A DNA stretch of 41,049 nucleotides, taken from Hahella sp. Its GTDB lineage: Bacteria > Pseudomonadota > Gammaproteobacteria > Pseudomonadales > Oleiphilaceae. The stretch covers positions 1 to 41,049 of the forward strand of contig JANQMN010000062.1 of NCBI GenBank assembly GCA_028280065.1, written 5' to 3'. Position numbers and translations under genes: made by a program. Under the pieces are notes generated by a model. The model was given only the letters and a program-made list of their open reading frames with translations, was not told the origin of the DNA and did not search any database. This document shows, piece by piece, positions 17,026-26,000 of the stretch; the first letter of the stretch is position 1, and every line of letters begins with the position of its first letter.

Positions 17026-17766
17026 ATGCTAAAAGCCCTTTTCCTAGATATGGATGAGACCCTCTGCGACACCTATAGTGCTAACGAAAAAGCCAAACAG
17101 AAGATGGCGCGGAATGTCACTGACAAGACCGGCGCACAGATCGATGGCCACTGGGTGGCTGATGCATACGTTGATGGCATTTATCGGCGCTGGAGCCAAA
17201 CTCAACATGATCGTTATATGCCGATAATCGAACAGCATGGCGAGCGTGCTTTTCGCGTGCAACTCATTCAGGATTTACTGCTTGACAAGTTTCAGATCAG
17301 TGTCTCCAACGAAACCGCAAAGACGCTGCAGGATCAGTTTGACCATGACCGCCTGCAGGCGTTCGATTTCTATCCCGGTATTGCCGAGTTTTTAACCGAA
17401 GCGCGCAAGCTTTTTACTCTGGTGGTTATCACCAATGGTCCGGAGCATTCGCAAATTCCGAAAATTGAGGTTGTTAAACTCGCGGACTATGTCGATCACA
17501 TCATTATTGGCGGCCAGGAACCGGAGCAGAAACCCGCCCAATCCATCTTCGCCAAAGCCCTCAAACTAGCGAACTGCGAAGCCCATGAAGCGATTCATGT
17601 GGGCGATAGCCTGGCCACCGATATTCAGGGCGCGCAAAACAGCGGAATCACTTCGTTATGGATCCAACATCAGCAACCTCTCGATGCGGAACTTGGTATT
17701 AATCCCCACCACACCGTGATGCACCCGAGTGAAATACCGGCAATGATCAATCGCTTGCAGGAGTGA
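17026..17766 (+). CDS. HAD-family phosphatase (YjjG / NANP-like)
   Basis: 246 residues from the ATG at 17026; an upstream in-frame TTG at 16987 is rejected because the family begins at MLKALFLDMDET. All HAD motifs are visible: DMDETLCDT (motif I nucleophile Asp), VVITNGPEH (motif II), the Lys in PEQKPAQSIF (motif III) and HVGDSLATDIQGAQNSG (motif IV). A helical C1 cap lies between motifs I and II. The closest type is the haloacid dehalogenase subfamily that includes YjjG and N-acylneuraminate-9-phosphatase; the substrate is unknown. It is probably monocistronic. Confidence 0.92.
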   Translation: MLKALFLDMDETLCDTYSANEKAKQKMARNVTDKTGAQIDGHWVADAYVDGIYRRWSQTQHDRYMPIIEQHGERAFRVQLIQDLLLDKFQISVSNETAKTLQDQFDHDRLQAFDFYPGIAEFLTEARKLFTLVVITNGPEHSQIPKIEVVKLADYVDHIIIGGQEPEQKPAQSIFAKALKLANCEAHEAIHVGDSLATDIQGAQNSGITSLWIQHQQPLDAELGINPHHTVMHPSEIPAMINRLQE

Positions 17767-17840
17767 TAGATGGTGAAAATGGGTAGGTGAGGAAGAGGGT
17801 AGTTACAGCTTTTTTATGGGTATATCCTTGATAGTTCTTA

Positions 17841-18403
17841 TTAAGTGCTCTGTAACCGCACCTCGTTAGACTGAGATACATCTTTTGAGTTCGCTACGGG
17901 ATTCAAGTGAAAGTATCCCTCGCTCAACCAATTAACGACAACTCGCCAAAGCCAATCTTTACAAGCCGCTTTAAAAAATCCTGAATGACCGATTGACGTG
18001 CGATTGTATTCCTTCGGAGATAATTGCATACGCTCACTCCGGCAATTTGAATACTGGTCGAGCAGGGCGTTTATATTCGTTTCGGGTGCTAGCAAATCGT
18101 CCGTGAAGCCTAATGAAAGTACCCGTGTGGTTAAGTATCCATAGTTTGTGGTATCGATGCCGAAACACGGGTCGAACAAATAGTCTTTTTGGCGCATCCA
18201 TCCAGCTCATTGATTTGCGGCTCGGGAGGGAAAGTTCAATGTTCCCAGACCGCAATGTTTGTGCGGGAAACTGTTTCCTGCCAAACGACAGTGCCGGTAT
18301 CAGCGCATGTGAAACCAGCCACATTTTGAGATTATGCGGGTAATCCCAGCGTTGCCAATAGGGTGCTAAACAGGCCACCACGACGATACTGGAAAGTCTG
18401 CTT
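17841..18403 (-). pseudogene. Decayed COG4757-type alpha/beta hydrolase
   Basis: Reading leftwards from about 18403, one frame gives SSIVVVACLAPYWQRW, KMWLVSHALIPALS and LPSRKSMSWM. Homology then continues in a second frame at about 18195 with RQKDYLFDPCFG and VLSLGFTDDLLAPETNINALL, ending with IGHSGFFK and W-rich helices at 17841. These are the middle and C-terminal parts of the predicted alpha/beta hydrolases of COG4757 (FTDD carries the acid, GHSGFF the catalytic His). The N-terminal third, including the nucleophile, is missing and a frameshift breaks the rest, so this is a pseudogene. Confidence 0.6.
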
Positions 18404-18445
18404 GACCAGGGCGCGTTTCCGAATAAGGTCTGTGTCTAGTTTTAG

Positions 18446-18667
18446 TTAACCGAGTATCTTGCGTTTTAGTTGGGTTGTGGCGACATCGAGAACGCCCCGC
18501 ATGCGGGTCGGACGTCGAACCAGTTCGCCATCGCAGTTGGGGCAGATATATTGAGTATTTTCACTGCAGGTTTGGCAAAAGGTGCATTCGTATGAGCAAA
18601 TGAATGCCTCCGCTTCATGGGGCAGGGCTGTCGAACAGGTTTCACATTTGGGTTTCATCTTCAGCAT
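18446..18667 (-). CDS. DUF1272 zinc-ribbon-like protein
   Basis: 73 residues. The cysteine pattern KPKCETC, AFICSYECTFCQTCSE and YICPNCDGELVRRP matches DUF1272, a small bacterial family with a likely zinc-binding fold and unknown role. The Met at the far end, MLKMKPKCETC, is the usual family start; GGAGCAAACT precedes it on the minus strand. It is divergent from the TetR-family gene with a palindrome in the gap. Confidence 0.9.
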   Translation of the reverse strand: MLKMKPKCETCSTALPHEAEAFICSYECTFCQTCSENTQYICPNCDGELVRRPTRMRGVLDVATTQLKRKILG

Positions 18668-18779
18668 AGTTTGCTCCTTGATTGATAGATTTTGTGGTTC
18701 AAGTAGTTGGTCTTATGCATAGGGTTTACGGCCACTTACTCGCTTGGCCGAGATTCGGGTTTGTTGGACCAGAATGTTA

Positions 18780-18796
18780 ACATACCAATAGTATGT
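18780..18796. promoter_or_regulatory. Inverted repeat, candidate TetR operator
   Basis: ACATAC-CAATA-GTATGT is a perfect 6-base inverted repeat with a 5-base centre. It lies in the divergent gap between the DUF1272 gene and the TetR-family gene. Related half-sites (GGTATGT at 18808, GGTATGG at 18826) follow. The position fits autoregulation by the TetR protein. Confidence 0.5.
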
Positions 18797-18898
18797 AATT
18801 AAATATAGGTATGTAAAAACTTGATGGTATGGTATAAATGCACCCTGCATTATCCGGACAGAGGAACTGTTTCGGTCCGGGCATTGATGAGGAAAGAC

Positions 18899-19510
18899 AT
18901 GACCAAGAAATCGCGGCGCGAGCAATATGCCGATGAAACCCGTCAGGCGATTGTCGAATCAGCCCTGATTTTGTATGCATCAAAAGGTTTCGCGGGGACT
19001 TCAATCGATGCGGTGGCAGACGCTGCACGTGTTACCAAAGGGGCGGTGTATCATCATTTCAAGGATAAAAAAGCGCTGTTCAAAGCCTGTTTCGAAGTGC
19101 AGGGCCAACTGGTGGCTGATGCCCTGTCACAGGTTTCCAAAGGTGATAACGCCTGGCAATATGCGACAAATTTATGCCAGGAATTCTTAGAATTTGTGCT
19201 CTCAAAAGGGCATACAACTATTCCCCTTCCGGAGGTGATCACGGTGCTCGGTTGGCAGACATGGAGGCAAATTGATACTCGGTTCACCATTGGATTTGTA
19301 GAGACCGTGGTTGATGATTTGGTATCGACCGGGGAACTAAAACCCTATCCGCGGGAGTTGGTCGTAAATATGATTCACGGGATGATGGTGGATGCGTCCA
19401 TGAGTTTGATTCAAGCCCGGAAAAAACCGGAAACCCGCCGCCAACTGGTAGATATGCTGGCAGGTATGTTGTCGGGATTGAAACGGGAACCTGAGCAAGG
19501 TGTTTTCTAA
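18899..19510 (+). CDS. TetR/AcrR-family transcriptional regulator
   Basis: 203 residues from the ATG at 18899, chosen because GAGGAAA lies just upstream; in-frame ATGs at 18821 and 18887 would add a tail not typical of the family. The N-terminal TetR helix-turn-helix is clear (YASKGFAGTSIDAVADAARVTKGAVYHHFKDKKALF). The rest is the helical ligand-binding domain. The ligand and targets are unknown. The divergent palindrome at 18780 is a candidate operator. Confidence 0.92.
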   Translation: MTKKSRREQYADETRQAIVESALILYASKGFAGTSIDAVADAARVTKGAVYHHFKDKKALFKACFEVQGQLVADALSQVSKGDNAWQYATNLCQEFLEFVLSKGHTTIPLPEVITVLGWQTWRQIDTRFTIGFVETVVDDLVSTGELKPYPRELVVNMIHGMMVDASMSLIQARKKPETRRQLVDMLAGMLSGLKREPEQGVF

Positions 19511-19967
19511 ATAAGCAATAGGTAGCCTAAAATGTATGGCTTATTAACGGTAATTCTTATACTAATTGAAGTGTGGAGTTTGGCAATGTGAGCAGCTGTT
19601 ACCCTCTCACCTCATACGTAAGGTACTACGTAAAGACGGAGATAATAGTGGCCGGGAATACACGACTCTCAGCACTACCTGTACCTACTTAATATCCTGT
19701 GGGCTGAACGGTTCACGAGCTGTTTAAGCAATTGTGAAATCGTTTTGCCATATATGCTGTGGTATGGTGGCAATTACCTGTTGCCAGCCCCAAATGGAAT
19801 CACTGCTTTTCGGTTGAGTTGGGGTGGGGGTTATGATCCTTCGGGTCTTGCCGAAGCAATTGATAGAATTAGTCCATTGTGTGGATCATAGATTTATACT
19901 TGATGAATGATCTTTATTGGAATGTTCAGTGATTGCTGTATTAGCATCCACGATGGGCGCAGGCTGT
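19511..19967. other. 457-base gap with a possible aminotransferase tail
   Basis: There is no intact gene here. The only coding-like stretch is the plus-strand frame ending at 19891, described separately. No terminator hairpin with a T-run or clear promoter was found; low-complexity G-rich bases occur near 19820. Confidence 0.4.
19700..19891 (+). pseudogene. Possible C-terminal remnant of a fold-type I PLP aminotransferase
   Basis: A start-less open frame reads YGGNYLLPAPNGITAFRLSW and then DPSGLAEAIDRISPL before a TAG at 19889. The order (Gly/Pro-rich turn, FRLSW strand, then L-x-E-A-I-x-R-I helix) resembles the end of MocR-type or class I aminotransferases. The active-site lysine region is absent and the frame is closed upstream at about 19650. 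It could be chance; the call rests only on motif resemblance. Confidence 0.3.
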
Positions 19968-20852
19968 CTATCCTGCTTTTTCCGCAATAAACACCTTCGT
20001 CGGAAAGTCCACATAGACCTTACTGACTTGAAAGTTGCATTCGGCTAACTCGACGGGAAAGTCGAGTTTATGCCAGGCGTGCACAAAAGGTTCGTGTACT
20101 TTTTTTGCGAGCAATCCAAAGTAGAAGCCATGCCAACCGAATTTCTTGATGAGTTGAAAAGTACCCATCTTTAGCTGTTCCGGCGAGGGTTCCACGACAA
20201 TGATTTTTCCTTTTGCTGCGAGTACCCGATGAAATTCTTTTAACCCGGCGCGGATGTATTTGGGCGGCACTTCGTGCATTAAAAAACAGGCGGAAATGCC
20301 ATCGAAGTAACCATCTGGAAAGGGGATGTCTTCAATGATTCCCTGCACAAATTTGATTTGCGGATAAGCTGTAGCCGCATGTTTCAGAAGATAAGGTGAA
20401 GGATCGAGTCCCCACACTTCCTTGGGGTTGTTATTAACGCCACTCTTTCGGTCGTAAATTGCCTTCGCCGTGCTGCCCCCCGCGCAACCCGCATCCAAAA
20501 CACGATGACAACTTTCCAATGTTTTCGCGATATTCTTTCGTTGTTGCTGCATTGTGCCCAACATACTGGCATCGAACGCATTAATGTAACCCCGGGTGAT
20601 TTTATTCGAATAGTTACCGTTCGGAAGCTGGTGAAATTCTTGGCGAACATATTGTGGTATGAGTTCCAGGCCTGGGAGGTTATCCGGCAGAACTACCGGT
20701 TTCCGTTTGCTGAACAGATGTTTAGCGAGTTTGGCGACCTGTGCGGGATTTTTGAAATTGATTCCGTCAGGCCAGGTGTTCGGTAGTCGTAACCTGGCCC
20801 AGTCTTTGGTTGGAGGTAAGTCTTTGTTCAATGTCAATTTGAGCTTATCCAT
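19968..20852 (-). CDS. Class I SAM-dependent methyltransferase
   Basis: 294 residues. The Methyltransf_11-type core spans about residues 115-235: HRVLDAGCAGGSTAKAIYD (SAM-binding motif I), GLDPSPYLLKHAA (motif II acidic end), IIEDIPFPDGYFDGISACFLMHEV (motif IV region) and REFHRVLAAKGKIIVVEP. An extra N-terminal region of about 110 residues contains FHQLPNGNYSNKITRGYINAFD, found in some ubiquinone/menaquinone-type methyltransferase relatives. The substrate is unknown. It stands alone on the minus strand. Confidence 0.9.
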   Translation of the reverse strand: MDKLKLTLNKDLPPTKDWARLRLPNTWPDGINFKNPAQVAKLAKHLFSKRKPVVLPDNLPGLELIPQYVRQEFHQLPNGNYSNKITRGYINAFDASMLGTMQQQRKNIAKTLESCHRVLDAGCAGGSTAKAIYDRKSGVNNNPKEVWGLDPSPYLLKHAATAYPQIKFVQGIIEDIPFPDGYFDGISACFLMHEVPPKYIRAGLKEFHRVLAAKGKIIVVEPSPEQLKMGTFQLIKKFGWHGFYFGLLAKKVHEPFVHAWHKLDFPVELAECNFQVSKVYVDFPTKVFIAEKAG

Positions 20853-21322
20853 TTCACCAATAAGGATTAATCGATTATTGGTACTAAAGAAAAAAGTTGA
20901 ATGTTCTCATTTGCAGATGTTGTGATTCTACAACAAGGGGACCGGAATAGAAGGTGCGGCCAGGCCAAAAAAATACTGCCAGTGTCTAGTGGCCTGAGCC
21001 GGTAAATACCGATTGGGTTAGCTCACGCTCCAACGGCAACACCTGTTCGTTGCAGGAGTTATTGCTAAAGTGTCGCAACTCGTAGAAAACTATTGGCAAG
21101 CAGTAGTAGATTGCCAAGCAGCCAAAAAGTTGGCAATTTTTCATATGCCGTTAGCTAGCGCTATACCGCAAATTAGCCTATTGCCGTAAATTGGCAAGGA
21201 GCGCGACCTACATATGATTACGCTCGTAAGTATAGATCGATTCAAGGCGAAGCAATATGGTCCCAGGTGATATTACCTGCACGATGCTTACGTTAAGAAG
21301 GCCATTACCCGGAGAACTCCTG
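20853..21322. other. 470-base gap with clustered TTGGCAA repeats
   Basis: No protein-coding frame looks real here. The notable content is four TTGGCAA/TTGCCAA heptamers between 21093 and 21197 and a terminator-like hairpin (listed separately). The upstream part (20853-21080) shows nothing recognisable. The cupin promoter presumably lies at the right end. Confidence 0.5.
21093..21197. repeat. Cluster of TTGGCAA/TTGCCAA heptamers with a hairpin
   Basis: TTGGCAA occurs at 21093, 21130 and 21191, and its reverse complement TTGCCAA at 21111. Neighbouring copies form inverted repeats. The tightest is GCCAA-AAAG-TTGGC (21121-21135), followed by AATTTTTC, which looks like a weak intrinsic terminator. 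The rest could be operator half-sites for the cupin/oxidoreductase pair downstream. Confidence 0.4.
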
Positions 21323-21805
21323 ATGTCCGAAACAATTCTCACAGAAAAACAGTACCATGAAGACGGTGCTCCAACTTATAGAGGCCAAACCGACGGCGCT
21401 TACAAGGCGTCGGATAAGATGGCGGTGGTTTCCTACGTCCCAGCCCATTATGAGCCGGAAAACCCTGCCGGTATGGAGGGTAGAGGAGAGACCCTTGGCA
21501 AATGGGTTTTTAATGAGGAAACCGGTCAAGAAGAGGGAATACTTACCTCCGGTATCGAATTGTTCATGGACACGAAATTAGCGCCCAATGCCAGTGTCGG
21601 CATGCACCGCCATGCAACGACAGAAGAAATTTATTATCTGCTGGAAGGAAACCTCAACATCAAATTATTCGCGGAAGGGGACTGTATTGAGATTAGCCTT
21701 TTTCCGGGCGATGCCCACCTCATTCGTCCCAACCAATCGCACTATATAGAGGCCGGTGAACAAGGCGCGAGAATCATTGTCGTTGCGGCGAAAGCGGGGA
21801 AGTGA
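21323..21805 (+). CDS. Cupin-domain protein
   Basis: 160 residues from the ATG at 21323 (GGAG 8 bases upstream; longer in-frame starts lack a site). A single cupin barrel is visible at about residues 85-155: motif 1 GMHRHATTEEIYYLLEG provides two His and a Glu as metal ligands, and motif 2 GDAHLIRPNQSHYI provides the third His. The N-terminal part is family-specific. It ends 7 bases before the oxidoreductase gene, so both probably act on the same sugar-like or small polar substrate. That substrate is not identified. Confidence 0.9.
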   Translation: MSETILTEKQYHEDGAPTYRGQTDGAYKASDKMAVVSYVPAHYEPENPAGMEGRGETLGKWVFNEETGQEEGILTSGIELFMDTKLAPNASVGMHRHATTEEIYYLLEGNLNIKLFAEGDCIEISLFPGDAHLIRPNQSHYIEAGEQGARIIVVAAKAGK

Positions 21806-21812
21806 TAATCGG

Positions 21813-22712
21813 ATGAAGACAGCGGCGATTATTGGCTGCAACTGGGGTATCACCTATATTCCGGTATTGCAAAAATATGGACTTGAAATTACCGGATTAG
21901 TCGACTCTCATGCGGGAAAAGCCAGGCAAAAGGCAAACGAATTCGGCGTACCTCTCGGCACTGACAAACTTACTGAAATCGGACAGCCGGATTTGGTGAT
22001 TATCGCAACTCCCGCCAGGACCCATGCGGAGATCGCCTCCGGCTTATCAGTTGATTGCAAAATCCTAATGGAAAAACCTGCGGTAGGTTGGCAAGGTGAT
22101 CCAACCGCATTACTGCAGATTCCTGGACCGATTTGGGTCAACTATGCCTTTAGCCAGTTGCGGACCGCCCAGCATATTGGAGAACGATTTAGCGATTCGC
22201 CGGCAAAAATTCGATTATCCACACAGGTCAATTTGCCCTTGAGGTTTTCCATTCACCAGTGGTTTTTTGAGGTTTGCTCTCATCCCCTGTCCTGGCTTTT
22301 GCATTTGACAGGCCGCCATCATAAAAACCGGGTTATTGCGAAGGACAACGGGTTGGAGGTAGCACTTTGGTGCGGACCTCATCAAGTTTCCGTGGACCTG
22401 CGGGTAGGCGGTCAGCCGGGTATATATCACCAGTTGAACATTCGGCAAGAAGACCGTCATCTGGAGATTTCAGGTTTCTACGAGCCAAATCGGCCATGGC
22501 GGTATTTACCGGTGATATTGAATGGTCAGCCGATCAGTGCCGGCGAATACAGCGCCCAAGATTGTTGGCTGGAAGCTAATGCCCGGGCAATTTGGCGGAT
22601 TCTGGAGTGCTTTGAAGATCCGCAAAAGACTGATAAATGGCTGATGGAAGGCGGTTACGATCTGGAAAAATCCTTATGGTTGGAAGCCACGATCAATAAT
22701 TGTCATGCATAG
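21813..22712 (+). CDS. Gfo/Idh/MocA-family oxidoreductase
   Basis: 299 residues from the ATG at 21813; an upstream in-frame start at 21756 lies inside the cupin gene and is unlikely. The N-terminal Rossmann domain starts AAIIGCNWGITYIPVL and includes the acidic VDSHAGKA, VIIATPARTHAEIA and the family signature MEKPAVG (normally EKP with catalytic Lys). The C-terminal half, with WFFEVCSHPLSWLLHLTG, forms the substrate domain. It probably uses NAD(P)H on a sugar or cyclitol-like compound; the substrate is unknown. It is co-transcribed with the cupin gene. Confidence 0.9.
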   Translation: MKTAAIIGCNWGITYIPVLQKYGLEITGLVDSHAGKARQKANEFGVPLGTDKLTEIGQPDLVIIATPARTHAEIASGLSVDCKILMEKPAVGWQGDPTALLQIPGPIWVNYAFSQLRTAQHIGERFSDSPAKIRLSTQVNLPLRFSIHQWFFEVCSHPLSWLLHLTGRHHKNRVIAKDNGLEVALWCGPHQVSVDLRVGGQPGIYHQLNIRQEDRHLEISGFYEPNRPWRYLPVILNGQPISAGEYSAQDCWLEANARAIWRILECFEDPQKTDKWLMEGGYDLEKSLWLEATINNCHA

Positions 22713-22794
22713 TCTGCGAAAGCTCACCAGCTTCCTCTTGTTTTCGCTCCTGTCTGTCATAAATTGTAGCAGGACGCCTGTGACTTGGTTCTAA
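22705..22794 (+). CDS. Tiny signal-peptide-like ORF, possibly a truncated lipoprotein
   Basis: An ATG at 22705 overlaps the end of the oxidoreductase gene and opens 29 codons: MHSLRKLTSFLLFSLLSVIN followed by CSRTPVTWF and a TAA. A basic start, a hydrophobic core and a Cys after VIN look like a lipoprotein signal with a poor lipobox. Either a very short lipopeptide or the surviving start of a lost gene is possible. The remaining 280 bases to 23072 hold no other gene; an inverted repeat GGGCCA/TGGCCC lies at about 22948-22980. Confidence 0.3.
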   Translation: MHSLRKLTSFLLFSLLSVINCSRTPVTWF

Positions 22795-23072
22795 GCCTGA
22801 CGCTGAGTGTCAGCATCTGCCGATAATTTGCTGGGAGTTCGCATCCGGAATCCAGGATATCCTTGTTTGGAGCGATACAAAAAGCCTCTGTTCACTGCAG
22901 GTTAATCCGAATAATATGAAGTGGTGCACAAAATATGATCAACATGGGCCAGTCTTCGCGTTATAAAACCACTTGGCCCGATCTTTGTTTTGTCGCTAGA
23001 CCAGATAAAGAAAGTTGGTTAGCCTCTATGCTGTTTTGTTGATCGGAGAGAGGGTAACGAAGGTGAATAACT

Positions 23073-26000
23073 ATGGTTTGTAAGTTTCTTCGTTGGTGTG
23101 CGTGTTTAATTGTGGCGGTATCGGCGTCGCCGGTTTCGGCGGCGCTAACGACAGCTCAGCAAATTCAACAGCTCTACATTGCCTATCTGGGCAGGGCCGC
23201 CGATCCCGCCGGTTTGGAATACTGGACCTCGGAAGTCGACAGTGGCCTGATCACTATCGAACAATTGCGCAAGAACCTGGTGAACGAGCAGCCGGAATAC
23301 CAGGAAAACTATGGGCAGTTATCCAACTCGGATCTGGTCGTGGCGGTTTACCGGGGGCTGTTCAATCGGGAGCCGGATGAACCCGGTAGATTGTACTGGG
23401 AAGAACAGCTGACCAATGGCGCCTTTTTGCCGGATCAGTTGATCGTTGCCTTCATCAATGGCGCAGCCCCGGAAGATCAGCAAATCGTCGCGAATAAACT
23501 GACTGCGGCAGAGTGTTACACCAATAATCCGGATCTTTATAGTCCCGATTTGGTCACTTCTATTATTACCGAACTGGATAACACTGCCGCTTACGAACAA
23601 TGCCCGCCGGTTGCTGACGCCGGTGAGGATCAAACTGTCTCTTCGGGGCAACTGGTGCAGTTGAATGGCGCGGGCACCGACCTGGAAAGCGGCGTTACCT
23701 TCACTTGGTCGCAAATTCTCGGGACCTCCATCGACTTCTCCGATCCTACTGTCGGCAATGCCAGTTTTACCGCACCGGCCATTTCGGAAGGCGCCAATGA
23801 TGTTTTGCGACTGATGCTGACGGTAACCGACAACGCCGGGGCAACTGGTACGGATACCCTGGATATCACTGTCGCCGGCGCGACATCAGAGGCGTTTTCC
23901 TTTTATCGGGAAAATATCTCCGCGCAGATTATTCAAGGCCGATGTATCGCCTGCCATGTGCCGGGTGGGCTGGCGCAAAGTACCGAGCTGCGTTATACCA
24001 GGAGCACTGTCGATGGCTATCAGCAAACCAACTTCGACCTGCTTAGCGACTATATCGATTCAGGCGGCGGCACAACCATACTCAATAAAGCCTTGGGTGT
24101 CGGTCATGGCGGCGGCACACAATTATCGTCCAGCAGCACCGAGTATGCGGACTTAGAGACCTTTATCGGACTTATCACCGGCGTTGACAGCGGTGGTTCG
24201 CAAATCAGTTCAGCCTTCTTCGATGGCGTTACCATGGCCGATGCCACTAAAACGTTTAGGCGCGCAGCGACGATTCTCGGCGGTCGGCTGCCCACGGACG
24301 AAGAAAAATCCCAACTGGCTACCGACGGTGACTCCGCACTGCCGGACCTGCTTTTACAACTCATGGAAGGGAAGGGTTTCCATGAGTTTTTGATTGAGGG
24401 GGCCAATGACAGGCTGCTGACCGATAAGTTTATCGACGCCTGGGCAGATGTGTACGATGATTCCTACGGCTTTTATCCCGATATGGTCAATATCCTGTAT
24501 GAGTTGCGTATTAGCGGCCAGTCCGAGGAAGCCTGGCAGGAACATTGGCGGGGTAAGTTCGGGATGGCCCGGGCGCCGTTGGAACTTATCGCCTTTATTG
24601 TGGAAAACGACTTTCCCTATACGGAGGTCCTGACCGCCGACTATCTGATGTTCAATCCATATTCCAATAGCCATCTGCGTGGCGGCGCGGAGTTCGACGA
24701 CGGGTCCGACATCAACGAATTCCAACCGGGTATCATCCAAGGCCAACTGCGCTGGGATGATACCCTGGAATACGAGTATTCGGAGGAATTTCGCGGCCAC
24801 TACCTGGGGGGCGGTCTTTCCACCAACTATCCGCATGCCGGTATCCTGAACTCTCCGGCATTTCTTGCACGATATCCATCCACGGAAACCAATCGCAATC
24901 GGGCGCGGTCGCGCTGGACCTATTACCATTTCTTGGGCGTCGATATCGAAAAATCCGCTTCTCGGACCACCGACCCCGAGGCGTTGGCGGATACCGACAA
25001 TCCCACTATGAATAATCCCAACTGTACCGTTTGTCATGAGGTGATGGATCCGGTTGCGGGGGCATTTCAAAACTATGGTAATGAGGGCTGGTATCGAAGC
25101 AGCTATTTTGGCATGGATTCCCTGCCGGACAGCTATAAATGGGAAAGCGATTCGGATTATCAGTGGGGCGACACCTGGTACCGGGATATGCGAATCCCCG
25201 GTATGGGTGACGATTACGCTCCGTCTAACCTGAACAGCATTCAATGGCTAGCCCAGGAGATCGTTGCGGATCCGCGATTTGCCACGGCCACCGTCAAATT
25301 CTGGTGGCTGGCGGTAATGGGCGTTGACGTTTTAAGTCCGCCGGAAGATGAAACGGATATCAACTACGCCGCCCAGCTTGCGGCCTATGAAGCCCAACAG
25401 GAAGAAATCAATCGTTTGGCTGGGTTGTTTTCTGCCGATTTCAGTCTAAAGCATTTACTTGTCGAGATGGTGATGAGTGAGTGGTTTAGAGCGGATTCTG
25501 CAGTCGACCTTTCCGAACAGCGCCAGTTAGAACTTGCCGACGCCGGGATAGAACGGCTGCTGACACCGGAGCAACTGCAGCGCAAAACCAAGGCGATCGC
25601 CGGCTACACCTGGGGGCGCTATTACGATGATTTCACCGATCGTGAAATCGGCGCGTTAACCGACAGATATAATCTTTATCTGGGCGGGATCGACAGTATC
25701 GGTGTGGTAGAACGTTCCACGGCGGCTAATGCGTTAATGACTCAAACCTCCTTGACCCATGCGCTTGCTTCGGCTTGCGGCATCGTATTGATGGATATGG
25801 AGCGTCCGGACGGCGAGCGCTATCTGTTCAATGCCTATGACCGGCGCGTGTCGCCGACATCTCAATATCTGGAGAACATCAGCGTCGAAGGAGAAGGCTA
25901 TGAACAGCGCCAGGATTACACAGTAAGTACTGAACTGGAGGCGGGAGACTGGCAGCTGCTTTTAGCCTTTACCAACGATTACTATTTGCAGGGAGTTGGT

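Noticed and set aside
24354-25244. Minus-strand ORF of 296 residues inside the DUF1592 gene
   Set aside because: Antisense to a well-supported coding region; its length reflects codon bias of the sense strand.
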